A stretch of DNA of 64,000 nucleotides from CALRGE01 sp964360635 (GCA_964360635.1 CAYHXO010000002.1:69785-133784); one strand, 5' to 3'. Counted from the stretch's first letter, positions 17,355 to 25,517 are shown. Program-made: numbers and translations. The notes: generated by a model not told the origin, from the sequence alone.

Positions 17355-17633
17355 TTAAGCAGCAAGAACGTGAACCAATGTATTCACTTTTCTTTGACCG
17401 TTAAATTTCAATAATTTCTTTTCAGTGTATGCAACTTTACCGTCTGAAAGTGCAAATAGTGTGAAATCTCTTCCCATTCCAACGTTTTTACCTGGATGCC
17501 AAACAGTTCCTTTTTGTCTTACGATAATTGAACCTGTTGTTACAGTCTGTCCTCCAAATAGTTTGACACCACGTCTTTTCGATCTGGAATCTCGTCCGTT
17601 ACTGGTGGACCCGGCGGCCTTCTTATGTGACAT
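17355..17633 (-). CDS. rpmA: 50S ribosomal protein L27
   Basis: The 92-residue bL27 starts MSHKKAAGSTSNGRDS, the usual N-terminus that reaches the peptidyl transferase centre, with no Firmicutes-type processed extension. It continues with GVKLFGGQTV, IIVRQKGTVWHPGKNVGMG and DFTLFALSDG. The usual partner rplU is not adjacent. An AGGA sequence precedes the ATG, and a TTGCAT-17-TAAAAT promoter lies upstream. Confidence 0.97.
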   Translation of the reverse strand: MSHKKAAGSTSNGRDSRSKRRGVKLFGGQTVTTGSIIVRQKGTVWHPGKNVGMGRDFTLFALSDGKVAYTEKKLLKFNGQRKVNTLVHVLAA

Positions 17634-17662
17634 ATTTCCTTGTAAATACTAAATGCCAGAGG

Positions 17663-17691
17663 ATTTTAAGACTAAATCTATGTAAATGCAA
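17663..17691 (-). promoter_or_regulatory. Promoter of rpmA (TTGCAT-17-TAAAAT)
   Basis: On the minus strand, TTGCAT (17691-17686), a 17-bp spacer and TAAAAT (17668-17663) lie about 30 bp before the rpmA ATG. Confidence 0.65.
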
Positions 17692-17715
17692 GGGAATTTA
17701 TAATATGATTGAATC

Positions 17716-17799
17716 ATGACTTTTAAATCTGATATTTTTGAGATTGTTAAGACTATTCCTGAGGGCAAAACCATGACTTATGGAGAAGTTGAGGCTTGA
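17716..17799 (+). pseudogene. Remnant of an alkyltransferase-like (MGMT/Ada C-terminal) gene
   Basis: A 27-codon frame reads MTFKSDIFEIVKTIPEGKTM, then TYGEVEA and a TGA stop. V-x-x-IP-x-G-x-x-x-TYG-x-V is the start of the DNA-binding domain of O6-methylguanine-DNA methyltransferases and alkyltransferase-like proteins, normally about 100 residues. Neither the following frame nor the other two continue the family, so this is a decayed fragment. Confidence 0.5.
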
Positions 17800-17957
17800 G
17801 GGTGCTCTGATTCTGTGATATATTGGTGAAGACAACCTTGGTAGTGCGAACCATCGCTAGTCCCACTTGCCGAACAATCTAAAACTAACAGTCAAAGCTG
17901 AATAAGTCCTGAATTATTCCTGCAATCGACGACAAAATTGTTTAACCTGTTGAAGGA
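17800..17957. other. Non-coding stretch with no recognised content
   Basis: Between the alkyltransferase remnant and the M23 peptidase promoter I see no gene, no tRNA and no strong terminator. I compared it by eye with tmRNA, 6S RNA and SRP RNA and found no convincing match. It is probably decayed gene sequence. Confidence 0.4.
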
Positions 17958-17986
17958 TTGAATTTCAGGTCATTTTCTGCTATAAT
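17958..17986 (+). promoter_or_regulatory. Promoter of the M23 peptidase gene, predicted to give a near-leaderless mRNA
   Basis: TTGAAT (17958-17963), a 17-bp spacer and TATAAT (17981-17986) end only 6 bp before the ATG at 17993. Transcription would start at or next to the start codon, although a GAGG sequence lies between. Confidence 0.65.
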
Positions 17987-17992
17987 GAGGAG

Positions 17993-19417
17993 ATGAAAAA
18001 AATAATCACGTTGGCGCTGGTATTTTTGCTCCTTATTGCTCCGATTTCGTCGGCGGATGAGGCTATACAGAGTGCAAGCGTAGAAAATCCAATTTTGCTT
18101 CAGTTAAAACAGAAATTGGCAGAGGCGAAATATAGATATTTCAATCTAAAAAATAACGTTGAAGAGGCTCATACAAATATAGAGCAGATTGAAAAGCAAG
18201 TTGATACCCTTCAAGAAGCCATTGATAATCTTGATAAGCTAATAAATGACACAAATGCAAAAATAACTAATGTGAAATCTCAAATTGAAAGGCAAAAAAT
18301 GGATATCAGGGGGCTTGAAGAAGATATGCAGATAAATAACCTGCAAATTGAAGATCAAAAAAAAATTGTCGCAGAGTTAATGACGCTTCTTTATATGAAG
18401 AGGGGTGTTTATTATGATGACAATCAGGTAAATACAGTGAAAGTTTTAGCCAGCGAAGGAAGTATTTCCGAAACATTACAGGAAATGACTTATTTAAATT
18501 TGATAGAGGTAGAAAATACCTCACAAATTATAAAATTAGCTTCAATGCAGAACGGATATCAAGAAAAATGGAATAAATTAAGAGAAAAAAAGTCTCAATT
18601 GGCAAAATTAGACTCAGAACTTGCAGGTGAAATTAAAAATCAGGAAGCTGTGAGACTTGGTCAAAAAAACCTGCTTGAGGAGACTCAGGGCGAAGAAGCT
18701 ATTTACCAGATAATGCTTGCTTCTGCAGACGACAAGGAGATTGACCTTTTGAAGGAAATTGAAATTTACCAAAATAATGTTGATGAAATGGAGAGAAAAC
18801 TTGCTGGTGAAAGACCTAACTTAAGCGAAGATGACAAAAACATAATTTCTCAAATTCAAACGGAGACGAATGAGGAATTTAAACCTGACGAAGCAGCAAT
18901 TGCAGTTGATTTGGATTGGCCTGTTACGCCTGAAAGAGGTTTGACAGCTTACTTTCACGATACAGGATATCAGTCACTTTTTGGAGTCGATCACTACGCC
19001 CTCGATATTAGAGCCAATCATGGCTCCCCTATTTATGCACCTGCTGATGGGATTGTTTTCAGTGTCGTATTTGATAAAACTTCAACCAAATATGCCTATA
19101 TAATGATTGCACACAGAAAAGGAGTGATGACTTTATATGGTCATATTTCTGAACCTAATGTTAAGGTTGGTGACTTTGTGAAACGAAGTGATGTGATTGG
19201 TTTATCAGGTGCAACTCCTCACACTATCGGAGCAGGGTTTAGAACTACCGGACCTCACCTTCACTTTGAAGTTTGGCAAGATGGCGCTCGAGTCGATCCA
19301 CTCAAATATTTGCCACTTGATCAAGCTCCAATGGATAGCCTGCCTGAACAGTATTTGAACCAGTTAAAAATAACATTGGAGGATCAGATTAAGGAAATTC
19401 AGAGGGAGTTGAATTAA
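17993..19417 (+). CDS. Secreted coiled-coil M23 peptidase (EnvC/NlpD-like murein hydrolase or activator)
   Basis: This 474-residue protein has a signal peptide (cleavage near SSA-D at residue 21) and a long coiled coil at about 30-290 as in EnvC. The C-terminal M23 domain at about 310-440 retains the zinc-binding pattern HYALD (H334, D338) and HLHFEV (H422 and H424), with LYGH at 381-384. With these residues present it may be an active endopeptidase cutting peptidoglycan cross-links, or an amidase activator, during division. It is the only gene between rpmA and tRNA-Gln and has a strong promoter. Confidence 0.85.
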   Translation: MKKIITLALVFLLLIAPISSADEAIQSASVENPILLQLKQKLAEAKYRYFNLKNNVEEAHTNIEQIEKQVDTLQEAIDNLDKLINDTNAKITNVKSQIERQKMDIRGLEEDMQINNLQIEDQKKIVAELMTLLYMKRGVYYDDNQVNTVKVLASEGSISETLQEMTYLNLIEVENTSQIIKLASMQNGYQEKWNKLREKKSQLAKLDSELAGEIKNQEAVRLGQKNLLEETQGEEAIYQIMLASADDKEIDLLKEIEIYQNNVDEMERKLAGERPNLSEDDKNIISQIQTETNEEFKPDEAAIAVDLDWPVTPERGLTAYFHDTGYQSLFGVDHYALDIRANHGSPIYAPADGIVFSVVFDKTSTKYAYIMIAHRKGVMTLYGHISEPNVKVGDFVKRSDVIGLSGATPHTIGAGFRTTGPHLHFEVWQDGARVDPLKYLPLDQAPMDSLPEQYLNQLKITLEDQIKEIQRELN

Positions 19418-19425
19418 ATAGTCGA

Positions 19426-19454
19426 TTGACTTTATCTCTGATCTTCTCTAAATT
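19426..19454 (+). promoter_or_regulatory. Promoter of tRNA-Gln (TTGACT-17-TAAATT)
   Basis: TTGACT at 19426-19431 and TAAATT at 19449-19454, 17-bp spacer, end 21 bp before the mature tRNA. Confidence 0.5.
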
Positions 19455-19475
19455 TTTCGCGAACGTGAAACGCAT

Positions 19476-19550
19476 TGGGGCGTCGCCAAGTGGTAAGGCA
19501 GCAGGTTTTGGTCCTGCCATTCGTGGGTTCGAATCCTACCGCCCCAGCCA
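19476..19550 (+). tRNA. tRNA-Gln (anticodon TTG)
   Basis: Acceptor TGGGGCG pairs with CGCCCCA. Anticodon stem GCAGG/CCTGC closes loop TTTTGGT with anticodon TTG. The T loop is TTCGAAT, the discriminator is G and CCA is encoded. Its last seven bases and the next seven are repeated exactly at 24607-24620, as if the tRNA end served as an integration site. Confidence 0.95.
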
Positions 19551-19557
19551 AGAGTTG
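19544..19557 (+). repeat. Left copy of a 14-bp direct repeat at the tRNA-Gln 3' end (att-like)
   Basis: CCAGCCAAGAGTTG begins within the tRNA acceptor end and extends 7 bp past it. The identical 14-mer is at 24607-24620. The 5-kb interval between them looks foreign, which fits attL/attR of an island inserted at the tRNA. Confidence 0.6.
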
Positions 19558-19565
19558 CATGACAA

Positions 19566-19586
19566 AGCCTTGTGATCCGCAAGGCT
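19566..19586. other. Perfect 7-bp hairpin just inside the island
   Basis: AGCCTTG (19566-19572) and CAAGGCT (19580-19586) flank a 7-nt loop. No T-run follows. It may be a recombinase or integration-related site, or a structured RNA end. Function is unknown. Confidence 0.35.
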
Positions 19587-19710
19587 AGGTTGGAGGTGCA
19601 TGCGGAGATCTGGTTGGATTTACTCCTTATGGGGTCTCTGGAAATAGCTCCTATTACTAGACCCGAGAAGGTAGGGCGGAGTGGCATGGTGAGAAAATCT
19701 CACATCTAGC

Positions 19711-20043
19711 CTAAAGCCTAATTAAGTCTTCCTTTAAGATTTTTGAACTCAGATATAATGGATGACTTGGCTCACCAATTTTCGTCTTTTTTAAGCAAAA
19801 TGGCTTAATTCCATTTTTTGCAAATAGCTCTAACATCTTCTTTGATCGCCCCATGTATGAGCCATGATTTCCCCACGCGCAAACCGTCAAATCAGCCTCA
19901 GAAATTGCCTTTAAAAGCTCAATATCAGTTTCTTCACCTATCGGATCATTTGCTCTCTTAATCTCTTTTGGATCTGTAGATCGTAGCGCAAATAAATTTG
20001 CTATCAATATGCCACCATAACCCCATGATCTGGCATATTTCAT
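19711..20043 (-). CDS. DUF1643 family protein, 5'-truncated or missing its start
   Basis: The 110 residues from the ATG at 20043 match the C-terminal two thirds of DUF1643: ARSWGYGGILIANLFALRST, ICAWGNHG-like VCAWGNHG, and GEPSHPLYL. Family resemblance continues upstream in the same frame for about 18 codons (NDENTNDRTVIKC just before the ATG), but no start codon is found before a TAA at 20154-20152. The gene has probably lost its 5' end. Function of the family is unknown. It lies at the left end of the putative island. Confidence 0.6.
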   Translation of the reverse strand: MKYARSWGYGGILIANLFALRSTDPKEIKRANDPIGEETDIELLKAISEADLTVCAWGNHGSYMGRSKKMLELFAKNGIKPFCLKKTKIGEPSHPLYLSSKILKEDLIRL

Positions 20044-20160
20044 ACATTTTATGACTGTTCTATCATTTGTATTTTCATCATTTGGATGGCGTGATAGTGG
20101 AAGTGCGTGAGTCGTGATTTTTAAAAATGGATTCCAAGTCCATCTTTTTGCTTAACACGT

Positions 20161-21213
20161 TTAATATCGTTTCATCCTTTCCACCAACCCTTGGTTTATC
20201 TCACTGATGACTTGTGGCCCTTCGTAGATCATTCCAGTAATGAGCTGTAGAAGAGAGGCACCCGCTTGTAGCCGTTCCCATGCGTCATCTGCAGAAAAAA
20301 TACCCCCACTGGCGATGATGACCTTTTGCCCCTTGGTTTTTTTGTGAATATGCTTTATTTGAGCAACGGATAAGTCTGAGACCGCTTTACCGGAAAGGCC
20401 CCCGTTTCCAAAGCTATGGTTTTTAGTCAGATTTGTACAAATAAAACCATGGATCCTGTGTGCATCTGCCACGGCGATGATACTGTCCAACTCGGCTGTA
20501 CTAAGGTCGGGAGACAATTTTAGAAAGATAGGTTTTTTGCAAGGAATTCGATCCAATTTTTGAAGCAATTTTTTGAGTTTAAGTGGGTCTGTGAAAGGTT
20601 GACCGCCAAAGGTATTGGGGCAGCTGAGGTTGACGGTGACGTAAGCCCCGCAATCCTTCATTACTTTGAAAGCCTTCGCGTAATCCAATATGCCCGCCTC
20701 CAACTCACAAGTGGCTAGATTATTGCTTTTAGCGACGCTAATACCTATGGGAATTGAGAACTGTTTGCCGGTCAGACGTTTTGCTATGGCTTTGCAGCCA
20801 TCGTTGAGCAGTCCATAGGAGACGCGTATGGACTTAAGCTCCGGATGGCGCCACAAACGTGGTTTTGGATTTCCCTCACAGGGTTCACCAGTAATGGACC
20901 CCACCTCCATAAAACCAAAGCCCACGCAGGGCATTATTTTAGTGAGTCTAGCGTTTTTATCAAAACCGGCGGAAAGGCCAATCGGGTTTTTGAAGTGAAT
21001 TCCAAGGATCTTAGACTCTAAGAGGGGATGAGAATAATCGAAGAGTAGCCTTGTCAGTGCCCGTGTAAAAGGGTTCGACCCCATCAAAATTCCAAAAAAA
21101 CTAAAAGTATTATGGACCCTTTCTGGATCCATTTTAAATAAAATCGGTTTAAGAATCTGCCGGTAGGAAACACGCAGTATTGTATTTCTAAATTTAATGA
21201 GGGGCTCTTTCAT
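20161..21213 (-). CDS. pyrD: Dihydroorotate dehydrogenase, class 2-like architecture with a Cys at the catalytic base position
   Basis: The FMN enzyme oxidises dihydroorotate to orotate in pyrimidine synthesis. In 350 residues the order is class 2 (quinone-linked): an amphipathic N-terminal segment (DPERVHNTFSFFG), then NPIGLSAGFDKNA, GSITGEPCEGNPKPRLWR, the substrate loop VNLSCPNT, KLSPD, TNLTKNHS, and ASGGIFSADDAWE for FMN phosphate. Class 2 enzymes normally have SSPN with a catalytic Ser; here it is SCPN, the Cys form of class 1. The gene is G+C-richer than its surroundings, with no other pyrimidine gene nearby, and lies in the putative island. Confidence 0.9.
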   Translation of the reverse strand: MKEPLIKFRNTILRVSYRQILKPILFKMDPERVHNTFSFFGILMGSNPFTRALTRLLFDYSHPLLESKILGIHFKNPIGLSAGFDKNARLTKIMPCVGFGFMEVGSITGEPCEGNPKPRLWRHPELKSIRVSYGLLNDGCKAIAKRLTGKQFSIPIGISVAKSNNLATCELEAGILDYAKAFKVMKDCGAYVTVNLSCPNTFGGQPFTDPLKLKKLLQKLDRIPCKKPIFLKLSPDLSTAELDSIIAVADAHRIHGFICTNLTKNHSFGNGGLSGKAVSDLSVAQIKHIHKKTKGQKVIIASGGIFSADDAWERLQAGASLLQLITGMIYEGPQVISEINQGLVERMKRY

Positions 21214-21226
21214 TTTTTTATACTGC

Positions 21227-21547
21227 TTAAAATGAAAGGACTTTGTCGCTTTCTTTTACAAGTTCATACAAATCTTTCATCGTTGATACCGGGCACAGTT
21301 CAGAACCTTCCGAGTCGCGGCTCTTTAGACAGGTGCCGCAAGCAAAGATCTGACCCTTGTGATCCAAAAAAGATTTTGCCAATTCTTTGATGTTAAACTT
21401 TTCGCTATCAAGCGATTCATACTCAACTCCTTTTGCCAGTAGGAAAACTTTAACGGTGTCGCCTTCTTTGAGTGAGAAATTTGCGAAACGAAGGGCATTC
21501 CAGATGGTTTCGTCGTCACTTGAATAAATTACGAGTCCTAGTTTCAT
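21227..21547 (-). CDS. DsrE/DsrF-like sulfur-relay family protein
   Basis: The 106-residue product begins MKLGLVIYSSDDETIWNALR and has the alpha/beta DsrE-like fold pattern, with cysteines C70 and C73 in IFACGTCLKSR and C85 near the end. Such proteins carry persulfide sulfur or occur as stand-alone redox proteins; the exact role is unknown. It lies 13 bp upstream of pyrD on the same strand, so the two probably share a transcript. Confidence 0.75.
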   Translation of the reverse strand: MKLGLVIYSSDDETIWNALRFANFSLKEGDTVKVFLLAKGVEYESLDSEKFNIKELAKSFLDHKGQIFACGTCLKSRDSEGSELCPVSTMKDLYELVKESDKVLSF

Positions 21548-21665
21548 ATTTTGAGGTTAATGTCGTAGCAAACTTGCGTTATTTCTTTCACCTGCTCATT
21601 TTAACTTTTTCTGGGTGCAAAGCAACGTCAACCTGTTATACTTTGATCCAGATTTTTAAAACACC

Positions 21666-22634
21666 ATGAACGAGCATCATTCACACGAACATGAGGAAGG
21701 ACATAAACACACTCACGGGGCCGTAGATCCTGTTTTAGCTACTACTAAACGTGGTATTTGGGCGATCAAATGGTCTTTTGTAGGGCTATTTTTGACCGCG
21801 ATTTTTCAACTCTATATCGTTTTTTTGTCCGGGAGCGTTGCGCTTCTTGCGGATACCATCCATAACTTTGGCGATGCGGCTACGGCTATCCCTCTCTGGG
21901 TGGCCTTTCTCTTCGCCCGATTAAAACCTACTAAACGCTTTTCTTACGGATATGGGAAGCTGGAAGACGTAGCTGGCGTAATGATTGTTTTTATTATTCT
22001 AATCAGTGCCATTGTAGCGGGCTATTCAGCCGTGCTGAGGTTGCTACATCCTCAAGAAATCAGCCATTTAGGAGCCGTTATTATGGCATCTATTATTGGT
22101 TTTCTTGGGAATGAGGCTGTGGCCATGTTTCGCATTAAAGTGGGTAAGGAAATAAACAGTGCTGCGCTTATCGCTGATGGCTATCATGCCAGAACCGATG
22201 GGTATACAAGTCTTGCAGTCTTACTAGGAGCGATTGGAGTTTGGCTTGGATTCCCTTTAGCCGATCCACTCGTTGGCTTGCTCATTAGCGTTACTATTTT
22301 GAAAATTGTTTGGGAATCAGGAAAAGAGGTTTTCACAAGACTACTGGATGGAGCCGACCCAAAGCTCACTGAGGAAATTCTTCATGAAATTCATCATGTA
22401 AAAGGAGTGACTGGAGTCCATGAAACCCGAGTGCGATGGCTGGGACACCGAATTCACCTGGAGACCAATATTTCAGTGGATCCTAAAATGACCGTAGAAG
22501 AAGGTCATCATATTGCTGTTCTTGTGCAAGAAGAACTTAAAGAACATTTTCCCTATCTCTCTAATGCCGTTGTGCATGTTGACCCTTCTCATTCAGAGGG
22601 AGAAGGGTACCATCTCTCAAAATGTGGAGGATAG
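21666..22634 (+). CDS. Cation diffusion facilitator, probably zinc exporter (CzcD/ZitB type)
   Basis: This 322-residue inner-membrane antiporter should expel Zn2+ or a similar metal. The first 20 residues are His-rich (HHSHEHEEGHKHTH), a typical metal-sensing tail. Six membrane segments follow. Metal-site pairs are H66/D70 in TM2 (ADTIHNFGDAA) and H174/D178 in TM5 (GYHARTDGY), the HD-HD arrangement favouring zinc. A cytoplasmic ferredoxin-like domain follows about residue 215. A GTGCAA-17-TATACT promoter precedes it. The gene is G+C-richer than flanking DNA and lies in the putative island. Confidence 0.9.
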   Translation: MNEHHSHEHEEGHKHTHGAVDPVLATTKRGIWAIKWSFVGLFLTAIFQLYIVFLSGSVALLADTIHNFGDAATAIPLWVAFLFARLKPTKRFSYGYGKLEDVAGVMIVFIILISAIVAGYSAVLRLLHPQEISHLGAVIMASIIGFLGNEAVAMFRIKVGKEINSAALIADGYHARTDGYTSLAVLLGAIGVWLGFPLADPLVGLLISVTILKIVWESGKEVFTRLLDGADPKLTEEILHEIHHVKGVTGVHETRVRWLGHRIHLETNISVDPKMTVEEGHHIAVLVQEELKEHFPYLSNAVVHVDPSHSEGEGYHLSKCGG

Positions 22635-22657
22635 GATTGCTCTATTTGTTCATAAAC

Positions 22658-22686
22658 AAAAAGCATGACACTTCGTCATGCTTTTT
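22658..22686. terminator. Bidirectional terminator between the CDF transporter and the SLH protein
   Basis: AAAAAGCATGAC (22658-22669) and GTCATGCTTTTT (22675-22686) form a 12-bp perfect stem with a 5-nt loop. A-runs and T-runs at the ends let it work for both convergent genes. Confidence 0.9.
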
Positions 22687-22701
22687 GAGCTTATAGATTA
22701 C

Positions 22702-24156
22702 TTAGAACAGTTGTTTAGCCAGGATAATGATCTTTGCAACTTCAGCACGGTTAGGGACTTCATCAGGACGGAAAGTACCTGTTGCTTCGTCACCTGATAT
22801 AACCCCCATGCTTAGTGCATAATTGATTGCATTTACATTTGCATGATCTAGATCAACATCACTGAAAGGAGCTTCGCTTGCTTCTGAAACATCCAAATCA
22901 AGTGCATCAACGATCAATTGAATGAGTTCACCTCGCGTAACTTCTGACGTGTATTCAGCGTCGTCTACAAGAGCGTTCTCGACTCGACTTAGAAGGTCTG
23001 CGCTCAGTAGATCAGAGAAATCATTTTGGAGCGTGAGTGCGTAGCCACGAGCCCAGAAATCACCCTCTGCAATTTCTTCGGGGTCTTTATCTAAGACACA
23101 CTGCAATACAAACTTCATGCTTTCTCCAAACAGCACTTCATTTGAAGGGCGGAATTCGCCTAATTCATTTCCTGCTTCGTCCTTGAATCCTGAGATACAA
23201 GCCTCTGAATCCATTTGATCAACAAAGTTGAAGAACCATTCTTCATCATCTGTATCTCTAAACGGAATCACATCATCTTCGAATTTATTTTTAGTAGATT
23301 CATTTTTAATTTCTTCAATCTTGTCTTCCAAGTCTGAAACCTTCTCTTCAGAATCATCATCTGATTCAATAATTCCTTCGATGTCTGATATGACTTCATC
23401 CTCATCTACTCCACTTACATTAAAGTTTGCCAGAGCAATGAGAAGATTACTCAATTCTGATTCAACCGTGGAAGAAAGAGCAGCAAGTGCCTCGTCAATC
23501 CTTGTATTTGCAGCTTGGTCTTCTTCGGACAATAAGCTTTCAACAAAATCTGCTACTTCTTCTTGAAAGTCTTCAAAACACTCATCAAACTCTTCGGCAT
23601 CATCTTCACCTGAGAGTACCGCTTCAGCAATACACTCTCCAAAATCTTCGCCAAGTTCAGACTCCTCACTGGCTGAGTGTATGTCTTTTCCCTTGGCGTA
23701 CATCGCTTCATGTTTAGCTTCCTTGGCAAGCTCTTCTGCTTCTTCATAATTTCCCGCATCAAATTCAGTTTGTGCATCAGCTAGAAGTTCGCGTGCACCT
23801 TCAAGTCTAAGAAGTGCATCTGAGACATCCTTACCTTCAGCTTCTTTCTCAACAATGGTTTCTTCTGCATCGGCAATTTCTTCTTCGGCTTGTTCAATCT
23901 TATCAGCTGCATTTTCCATATCAGAATCCTCCTCTTCATCTTCATCGGAATCGTCGCCATCTTCGCTGTCTGAGTCAGTATCTTCATCCTCATCCTCACC
24001 TTCATCGTTACCTGAATTATCAGAGTCTTCTCCTTCATCCGATGATTCAACAGCGTCTGCATCAAGCACGGATACTTCGATATCAGCGATGGACGCTAAG
24101 GCTATTGATGCAGGTACAAGAAGTACCAGCAGAGCTACAAATAGGTTTTTATACAT
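22702..24156 (-). CDS. Secreted SLH-domain surface protein with acidic low-complexity region
   Basis: This 484-residue protein has a signal peptide ending near ALA-S (residue 21). An Asp/Glu/Ser tract covers about 36-80. A helical Glu-rich region at about 82-150 has tetratricopeptide-like phrases (EFDAGNYEEAEELAKEAKHE). SLH domains occupy about 300-365 and 425-484 (ISGDEATGTFRPDEVPNRAE in the last), with a weaker one between. SLH domains bind pyruvylated wall polymers, so the protein is likely held on the cell surface, where the acidic tract could bind Ca2+. It converges on the zinc exporter and is the last intact gene in the putative island. Confidence 0.85.
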   Translation of the reverse strand: MYKNLFVALLVLLVPASIALASIADIEVSVLDADAVESSDEGEDSDNSGNDEGEDEDEDTDSDSEDGDDSDEDEEEDSDMENAADKIEQAEEEIADAEETIVEKEAEGKDVSDALLRLEGARELLADAQTEFDAGNYEEAEELAKEAKHEAMYAKGKDIHSASEESELGEDFGECIAEAVLSGEDDAEEFDECFEDFQEEVADFVESLLSEEDQAANTRIDEALAALSSTVESELSNLLIALANFNVSGVDEDEVISDIEGIIESDDDSEEKVSDLEDKIEEIKNESTKNKFEDDVIPFRDTDDEEWFFNFVDQMDSEACISGFKDEAGNELGEFRPSNEVLFGESMKFVLQCVLDKDPEEIAEGDFWARGYALTLQNDFSDLLSADLLSRVENALVDDAEYTSEVTRGELIQLIVDALDLDVSEASEAPFSDVDLDHANVNAINYALSMGVISGDEATGTFRPDEVPNRAEVAKIIILAKQLF

Positions 24157-24299
24157 GATTTTATGGTTAAATCATATTATTCTACCCTACTTTATAGGTA
24201 TAGTCAAACTGCAGTGTTCGCAAGGGTTACTTATAAATAGCCAAATTTGATCCCTTTTTATACTGTCTCAAATGTCTCATTTAGCCTGAAACGCCATAG

Positions 24300-24554
24300 T
24301 TGTGTCTCACGGCAAGAGACACTACAATGAGACAGCCCAAGTGGGTCATGAGTAATCATACTCAGCCCTATCTGCCAAACCAAAAAACACCAGTTCCAAA
24401 TTTACTTCTTGCAGGTGCACACACGAAAACAGATGCAGATATTTGGAGCATCGAGGCTGCGGTTGAGAGTGGTCGACGTGCTGCAAAAGTCATCGATATC
24501 TTCCTATGCCTTGTTCCTGTCATCATAATTCTTTTCCTAGTGAGACTTGCATAG
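24300..24554 (+). pseudogene. C-terminal remnant of an FAD-dependent amine oxidase/desaturase-type protein
   Basis: The frame contains TPVPNLLLAGAHTKTDADIW and SIEAAVESGRRAAKVID, the usual C-terminal FAD-contact segment of flavin amine oxidases, phytoene desaturases and relatives. It is followed by a hydrophobic tail (IFLCLVPVIIILFLVRLA). No N-terminal FAD-binding domain is present upstream, so only about the last 60 residues of the parent survive. The rest of 24157-24673 holds the island's right repeat and otherwise nothing I recognise. Confidence 0.6.
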
Positions 24555-24606
24555 GATGCAGAGCTGATGTCAGAATAGGACTGCCAAGGGTACTAGACCC
24601 GAGTGG

Positions 24607-24620
24607 CCAGCCAAGAGTTG
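24607..24620 (+). repeat. Right copy of the 14-bp direct repeat (att-like)
   Basis: CCAGCCAAGAGTTG is identical to 19544-19557. Just before it, TACTAGACCCGAG (24591-24603) is also an exact copy of 19655-19667 inside the island's left end. Upstream bases keep GGGT-x-C-x-A, suggesting a degenerate T arm of a tRNA end. Confidence 0.6.
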
Positions 24621-24673
24621 AGTATAAATCTACTTTATGTGCCAATCGATGGTTAATGTGATATATCTTTGTC

Positions 24674-25384
24674 ATGCAAGTTATATATTTTGATACGGAA
24701 ACTACCGGATTGGATAAAAATGCTCGAATAGTGCAGTTAGCGTATAAGTCCTCAAAAACCGGTGCATCAGTTAGTCAATATTTTAAGCCTCCTGTCCCAA
24801 TTTCTTTTGGTGCAATGGCCGTTCATCATATAACCGAAAAAATGGTTGAGGATAAGCCGGTTTTTCAAGGTGGCGTATTCCACGCGGAATTAATTACATT
24901 ACTCGCAGACCACATCCCTGTTGCTCATAATGCATCTTTTGACATTCAAATCCTAAAAAATGAAGATGTAATAATCAATCAACATATTGATACATTGCGA
25001 CTGGCTAGGCATCTTGTAGAAAGTGAGCAGTATAATCTTCAATATCTGAGATATTCTTTAAATTTGGATGCTGAGGGATTGCCACATGATGCTCATGGAG
25101 ATGTTATGGTTTTGGAATCATTGTTTAAGTATTTACAGTCATTGACTCAAGAGAAATTTGGACTAACTAATGATGATGAAGTTTTAGGAAAAATGTTAGA
25201 ACTTACGCAAACACCGGTTTTACTTAAAACCTTTAGTTTTGGCAAACATATTAATAAAACATTTGAAGAAGTGAGTCGCATTGATCGTAGTTACTTGGAA
25301 TGGCTACATGGTAGTGAATCCAAGAAAGATCAAGCTGATCAAAATGAAGATATGATTTATACTTTGAAGTACTACTTAAAATAG
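24674..25384 (+). CDS. DEDDh 3'-5' exonuclease, exonuclease X/DnaQ-like
   Basis: The 236-residue protein has the DnaQ-type fold: FDTETTGL (D7, E9), VAHNASFD (D90), and LPHDAHGD (H138, D143), completing the DEDDh set for two-metal hydrolysis. Residues about 205-235 (FGKHINKTFEEVSRIDRSYL) match the small C-terminal motif of exonuclease X-like proteins. It likely trims DNA 3' ends in repair or replication, and is too short to be a polymerase III alpha subunit. It sits between two tRNA-end-like scars but has native-looking A+T content. Confidence 0.85.
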   Translation: MQVIYFDTETTGLDKNARIVQLAYKSSKTGASVSQYFKPPVPISFGAMAVHHITEKMVEDKPVFQGGVFHAELITLLADHIPVAHNASFDIQILKNEDVIINQHIDTLRLARHLVESEQYNLQYLRYSLNLDAEGLPHDAHGDVMVLESLFKYLQSLTQEKFGLTNDDEVLGKMLELTQTPVLLKTFSFGKHINKTFEEVSRIDRSYLEWLHGSESKKDQADQNEDMIYTLKYYLK

Positions 25385-25418
25385 CGGATCAAAGGGAAGG
25401 TAGGATAAGATGGTCAAA

Positions 25419-25444
25419 GGGTACTAAACTCGCCTGCCCAGCCA
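25419..25444 (+). repeat. Third, degenerate tRNA-Gln 3'-end-like sequence
   Basis: GGGTACTAAACTCGCCTGCC followed by CAGCCA matches the last 26 bases of tRNA-Gln at 18 of 26 positions by hand alignment, and shares GGGTACTA with the copy near 24589. It may be a scar of an earlier insertion. No complete tRNA can be drawn here. Confidence 0.35.
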
Positions 25445-25517
25445 TTCTTTCCCTTTAATCGACATTAGGACAATGCCCTTTTTAGGTGTAGACTCTACCC
25501 TTTTAACAAGTTCAAGA

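Noticed and set aside
17800..17957. tmRNA, 6S RNA or SRP RNA
   Set aside because: The required end pairings and conserved motifs (tRNA-like 3' end, tag ORF, GNAR loop) are missing.
24540..24613. A full tRNA gene ending in GGCCAGCCA
   Set aside because: No acceptor 5' partner, D arm or anticodon arm can be drawn; only a tRNA-like 3' end remains.
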